A stretch of 8,774 bases of DNA from JAFDVL01 sp043775925 (GTDB taxonomy: Bacteria; Acidobacteriota; Blastocatellia; RBC074), in assembly GCA_043775925.1 (NCBI GenBank), contig JAYVRW010000024.1, positions 1 through 8,774 on the forward strand, written 5' to 3'. The position numbers and the translations under genes were made by a program. Positions 6,465-8,774 of the stretch are shown one piece after another. How positions within the stretch are numbered: position 1 is the stretch's first letter; each line of letters begins with the position of its first letter. Under the pieces are notes generated by a model. It worked only from the letters and a program-made list of their open reading frames with translations. It was not told where the DNA came from and ran no database searches.

Positions 6465-6534
6465 GCTGCCTCAGCCCAATTCTTCTGAGTTAAAAAATAT
6501 GAAACTTTTTGTGTTATGTATCGTGTGATTTTGT

Positions 6535-6549
6535 CCTCTATAGTAGAGG
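6535..6549. promoter_or_regulatory. Small inverted repeat upstream of the sigma-factor gene
   Basis: CCTCTA (6535-6540) and TAGAGG (6544-6549) flank a 3-base centre, 35 bases before the proposed GTG start. The position fits an operator or a short leader stem, but a chance palindrome of this size is quite possible. Confidence 0.3.
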
Positions 6550-6583
6550 GATAAAACTCAACCAACAGAGGCGCGTCGAGACG

Positions 6584-7318
6584 GTGAACGATCAATTATC
6601 TGAACTACAAGAATTGGTGCAAGCTTCGCGCCCCGTCATCAATCAGGCGGTGATTGTTGCTTGTCGTAAATACCTGCCTCACGCTGATCCCGCTACTATC
6701 GAAGATTTAATTGGGAGAGTAATAGTGCATTTACTTGAAGATAATTGTCGCCGCCTTCAATCCTTTGAAAATCGTTCACAGTTAAAAACCTGGTTGTATC
6801 GCATGGCTAAGAATGTCGTGATTAACCACGCATCAAGGCAAAAAATATCTAAAAACCTTGATGATCTGACGATGGAAGTGCTGGCAGTTTTACCCTGTCA
6901 GGAAGAGCTGGTTTATTTACACGAAGAGCAGAAAATTATTAGCCATGCCCTTCAATCAATGAGTGAGAAAGACAAAAAGCTATGGGCGTTATTATGTAAT
7001 GAGGACTTAGACGACCATCAACGCGCTACAGTTTTAGGAATAGTATATCCGCAATTTCGTAAGCATAACTATAATTTAATCAATAAGTTACGTCGAGTTT
7101 CTGGGGGGGGTAGCGAATACTCCTTGCGATATTTTCGAGCAAAATGGAAAAAATATTTTGTAAAGTTTAAGGACAATTCAGGCGTTGATGTGTCTATAAA
7201 TATGTGCAAGAATTTGCCGACTTTTATTGTACACCAGTTGTTTGGATACTTTATCAGCTTTCAAGTTTGCCATTTCAAAGCCATCAACCAAATTTTGATC
7301 AAAGCTTTAGAAAAATAA
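6584..7318 (+). CDS. ECF-like sigma-70 family RNA polymerase sigma factor
   Basis: A predicted alternative sigma factor that would direct RNA polymerase to a dedicated promoter set. From the GTG at 6584 it has 244 residues. Region 2 is clear at about 41-88: DLIGRVIVHLLEDNCRRLQSF and then LKTWLYRMAKNVVINHASRQ. Region 4 is recognisable but divergent at about 118-171, with SMSEKDKKLWALL, the helix-turn-helix segment around LGIVYPQF, and INKLRRV. No region 1.1 or 3 is seen, as in ECF types. A longer start (TTG at 6509) is less likely because its extra residues look non-coding. Residues 174-244 form an unusual AT-rich tail after a run of eight G (7103-7110). With nine G the protein would stop at once, at a typical ECF length. 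No anti-sigma gene is adjacent. The secreted Cys-rich gene follows after 20 nt. Confidence 0.8.
   Translation: MNDQLSELQELVQASRPVINQAVIVACRKYLPHADPATIEDLIGRVIVHLLEDNCRRLQSFENRSQLKTWLYRMAKNVVINHASRQKISKNLDDLTMEVLAVLPCQEELVYLHEEQKIISHALQSMSEKDKKLWALLCNEDLDDHQRATVLGIVYPQFRKHNYNLINKLRRVSGGGSEYSLRYFRAKWKKYFVKFKDNSGVDVSINMCKNLPTFIVHQLFGYFISFQVCHFKAINQILIKALEK
7103..7110 (+). other. G8 homopolymer that decides the sigma-factor C-terminus
   Basis: Eight consecutive G lie directly after the last helix of region 4. As given, the frame continues for about 70 codons to 7318. One extra G brings TAG into frame immediately. One fewer G gives about 15 further codons to a TAA at 7161-7163. The tract may be a sequencing-length error or a slippage site. 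Confidence 0.7.
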
Positions 7319-7326
7319 CTATTTAT

Positions 7327-7331
7327 AGGAG
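7327..7331 (+). promoter_or_regulatory. Ribosome-binding site of the Cys-rich protein gene
   Basis: AGGAG at 7327-7331 lies 4 bases before the ATG at 7336 and 7 bases before the adjacent ATG at 7339, so the second ATG is favoured. Confidence 0.7.
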
Positions 7332-7338
7332 ATTAATG

Positions 7339-8172
7339 ATGAAAAAGATTATGCTAATGATTACACTTGTTTTGTATTTCGGTATTGGTGCTTTTGCAAA
7401 GAACCATATCACAGCTGCTAAGATAGTTAAATCCGTATCTCAAGAAGAAATAAAATCTCTAACAGCTACTAATGAGGAACGCCATTCAGCCTGGATACTG
7501 GAACACGTAAAAAATGGTGGTAATAAAAGCTCATATACAAGTATAGGAATTAGTACAAAGCGCAGAAACGCAGAAGAGGCTATTGCGATAATCTCTCTGA
7601 ACTCTACAGAAAAAAAAGTGTATCAAGATTCTCCTGATATTGATGTATTTATTAAGCCTATCGAAATCAGTTATGATTTAAAAGGCGACAAGGTAACAAA
7701 AGATTCCGGTTCCACTACCCAGTTACGATCAGGAAAAGGTAGCCCGGATCAGCTTGGGAAAAGTGGAAAGCAATCTGAATTTGTGACAGTTTTCCAATTG
7801 TCTGCAACAGCAAATGCAATCGAAGTGACAACAAAAATTATAGGGAAAGACTCAAATCGAAGCTACGTCTCAATAGTCCCTGTGCGTTATGATTTGTCAA
7901 GTTCTTGCGCAGGAGGATCACCACCCTCTGAAGTATCATATTATAATAAAACAGCCTCACAAAATTTTGGGGCATTTAGCCTCCGATCAAATAATTTATT
8001 CACTGAATTCTTTCAAGCCTCACCAAACTGTAGAACACAAACATTATCGTGTTCTTGTACAGGATGCCTTAATTGTTCTACGAGTAAAAGTTGTAAAGAC
8101 TATTGCTATCCTATGATCACAGCTTGTGATCCAATTCGTGGAACCTGCTCTATCAGTTGTTGCGACTGTTAG
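7339..8172 (+). CDS. Secreted protein with cysteine-rich C-terminus, family unknown
   Basis: A 277-residue protein I do not recognise. Residues 1-20 form a classical Sec signal peptide: basic MKK, hydrophobic core, and AFA before the predicted cut at 20/21. There is no lipobox. The mature body (about 21-185) is polar, with alternating patterns that suggest beta strands, for example DVFIKPIEISYDL (102-114) and SNRSYVSIVPVRYDL (172-186). A Gly/Ser/Lys-rich linker lies near 122-146. The last 47 residues hold 12 cysteines (231, 238, 240, 243, 246, 252, 256, 263, 270, 274, 275, 277), with one more at 190. The tail contains no histidine, so no CxxCH heme site. A disulfide-stapled extracellular domain is the simplest reading. 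The gene is AT-rich, follows the sigma gene by 20 nt and ends before a bidirectional terminator. A longer frame from 7204 is rejected because it has no ribosome site and lacks a plausible N-terminus. Confidence 0.82.
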   Translation: MKKIMLMITLVLYFGIGAFAKNHITAAKIVKSVSQEEIKSLTATNEERHSAWILEHVKNGGNKSSYTSIGISTKRRNAEEAIAIISLNSTEKKVYQDSPDIDVFIKPIEISYDLKGDKVTKDSGSTTQLRSGKGSPDQLGKSGKQSEFVTVFQLSATANAIEVTTKIIGKDSNRSYVSIVPVRYDLSSSCAGGSPPSEVSYYNKTASQNFGAFSLRSNNLFTEFFQASPNCRTQTLSCSCTGCLNCSTSKSCKDYCYPMITACDPIRGTCSISCCDC

Positions 8173-8222
8173 GTTATGATAAATAGGACAATGTGTTCTG
8201 TTGAAATTCAAAGTTAACAATT

Positions 8223-8261
8223 AAAAAGAAAGGCGAGCAATAAATGCTTGCCTTTCTTTTT
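8223..8261. terminator. Bidirectional terminator between the Cys-rich gene and the thiolase
   Basis: A 17-bp stem (8223-8239 with 8245-8261), containing a single G-T wobble, surrounds a 5-base loop. The outer parts are AAAAAGAAA and TTTCTTTTT, so each strand reads a stem followed by a U-rich run. It lies about 50 bases after the Cys-rich gene stop and about 10 bases after the inferred true thiolase stop. Confidence 0.9.
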
Positions 8262-8270
8262 ATAAAAAAA

Positions 8271-8683
8271 TTACATCAAATTCTCAAAAATTCCCGCCCC
8301 CCCATTCCGCCGCCAACGCACATCGTCACCATTCCGTACTTCGCTTTTGTGCGTTTCATTTCATACAATAAAGTCGCCGTCAGCTTGGCTCCCGTGCATC
8401 CGAGCGGATGACCTAAGGCTAAGGCTCCGCCGTTGACGTTGACACGGTTTAGATCAATACCGAGCGTTTTAATGACGGCGAGAGCCTGTGCGCCGAAGGC
8501 TTCATTTAATTCGATGATGCCGATGTCTTCCAGTTTCAAGCCTGCGATTTTTAAGGCTTTCGGAATCGCTTCAACGGGACCGATGCCCATTAATTCCGGC
8601 GACACTCCAGCGGTCGCGTAGCAGATAAATCGCGCCATTGGTTTGATGCCCACAGCCTCTGCGCGGTCGCGTGAACTAAGTAA
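8271..8683 (-). pseudogene. Thiolase (acetyl-CoA acyltransferase), C-terminal fragment, doubly disrupted
   Basis: Thiolases split or form 3-ketoacyl-CoA in fatty-acid beta-oxidation and related pathways. Only the C-terminal third is present. Counting from the GTG at 8653, motifs are YATAGVSPELMGIGPVEAI, NEAFGAQALAV (50-60), NVNGGALALGHPLGCTGAK (72-90, catalytic His82) and CVGGGMGG (112-119, catalytic Cys112). Homology continues upstream to about SSRDRAEAVGIKP but meets an in-frame TAG at 8686-8684. The N-terminal domain with the nucleophilic Cys is missing. Near the 3' end a run of seven G (8297-8303) puts the frame into REFLRI and a TGA at 8278-8276. One added G would restore the family-typical ending GAGIFENLM with TAA at 8273-8271. 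The damage could be real decay, an insertion boundary, or assembly and base-count errors. Without both lesions it would be an ordinary FadA-type thiolase. Confidence 0.82.
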
Positions 8684-8774
8684 CTAAGCAAAATTAATCT
8701 GGTATTTTGAGCCAACCCCAACTAAGACCTTTTTCAAGGCAGAGTATAAGGTCTGACCAGACTCATAAGCGGAT
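8674..8774. repeat. Unrelated DNA abutting the thiolase, with three AACTAAG copies
   Basis: From about 8675 to the end of the window no frame on the minus strand continues the thiolase. AACTAAG occurs at 8674-8680, 8682-8688 and 8720-8726, the first two as an 8-base tandem. A small palindrome, GTCTG-AC-CAGAC, lies at 8751-8762. The stretch may be the end of an inserted element or a rearrangement junction, but it is too short to identify and no transposase coding is visible. Confidence 0.45.

Noticed and set aside
6509..6583. Upstream TTG start for the sigma factor
   Set aside because: The 25 extra residues include two cysteines and aromatic runs not expected before an ECF N-terminus, and the stretch contains the palindrome at 6535-6549. 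The GTG at 6584 fits the family better.
7204..7338. N-terminal extension of the Cys-rich protein frame
   Set aside because: The extension overlaps the sigma-gene tail, lacks a ribosome site and would bury a clear signal peptide. AGGAG 7 bases before the ATG at 7339 fixes the start.
8056..8079. CxCxxCxxC at residues 238-246 of the Cys-rich protein as an iron-sulfur (ferredoxin-like) site
   Set aside because: The fourth ligand with the CP pattern is missing, and the protein carries a Sec signal peptide, which makes a cytoplasmic-type cluster unlikely.

Overview
The window looks like chromosomal DNA of a Gram-negative bacterium. An LptE-type outer-membrane lipoprotein gene shows that the organism builds an LPS-bearing outer membrane. 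The arrangement leuS-(two small genes)-lptE, the bacterial-type inositol-phosphate synthase and the style of the LeuRS and ECF-like sigma proteins would fit Acidobacteriota (Blastocatellia-like). That placement is inference from memory of the families, not something the sequence proves. The housekeeping genes are moderately GC-balanced, while the block from about 6.5 to 8.2 kb is visibly richer in A+T.

Layout. 1-406: leader or intergenic DNA with one doubtful minus-strand ORF and a promoter-like site. 407-721 (+): a HU-family nucleoid protein, closed by a strong bidirectional hairpin terminator (739-788) that also serves the convergent operon. 4592 to 801 (-): a tightly packed operon read leuS, then a minimal-nucleotidyltransferase-fold protein, then a 69-residue coiled-coil-like partner, then lptE. 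The gaps and overlaps run from 10 nt of spacing to 14 nt of overlap. The two small middle genes form a toxin-antitoxin-like or accessory two-gene module between two housekeeping genes. 4593-5072: a divergent intergenic region of 480 bases holding three separate palindromes. 5073-6389 (+): inositol-3-phosphate synthase, ended by a hairpin plus T-run terminator.

6584-8172 (+): an ECF-like sigma factor followed after 20 nt by a secreted protein whose last 47 residues hold 12 cysteines. I recognise no family for the second protein, and the pair is the best candidate here for an undescribed system. A bidirectional terminator (8223-8261) separates it from 8683 to 8271 (-): the C-terminal third of a thiolase. 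The thiolase is broken twice, by a one-base frameshift in a G7 tract near its 3' end and by loss of homology at about 8675-8686, where unrelated DNA with three AACTAAG copies begins.

Two homopolymeric G tracts (8 in the sigma gene, 7 in the thiolase) each decide the reading frame of a C-terminus. They should be treated either as possible base-count errors or as genuine slippage sites. No tRNA, rRNA, CRISPR array or intact transposase gene was seen.
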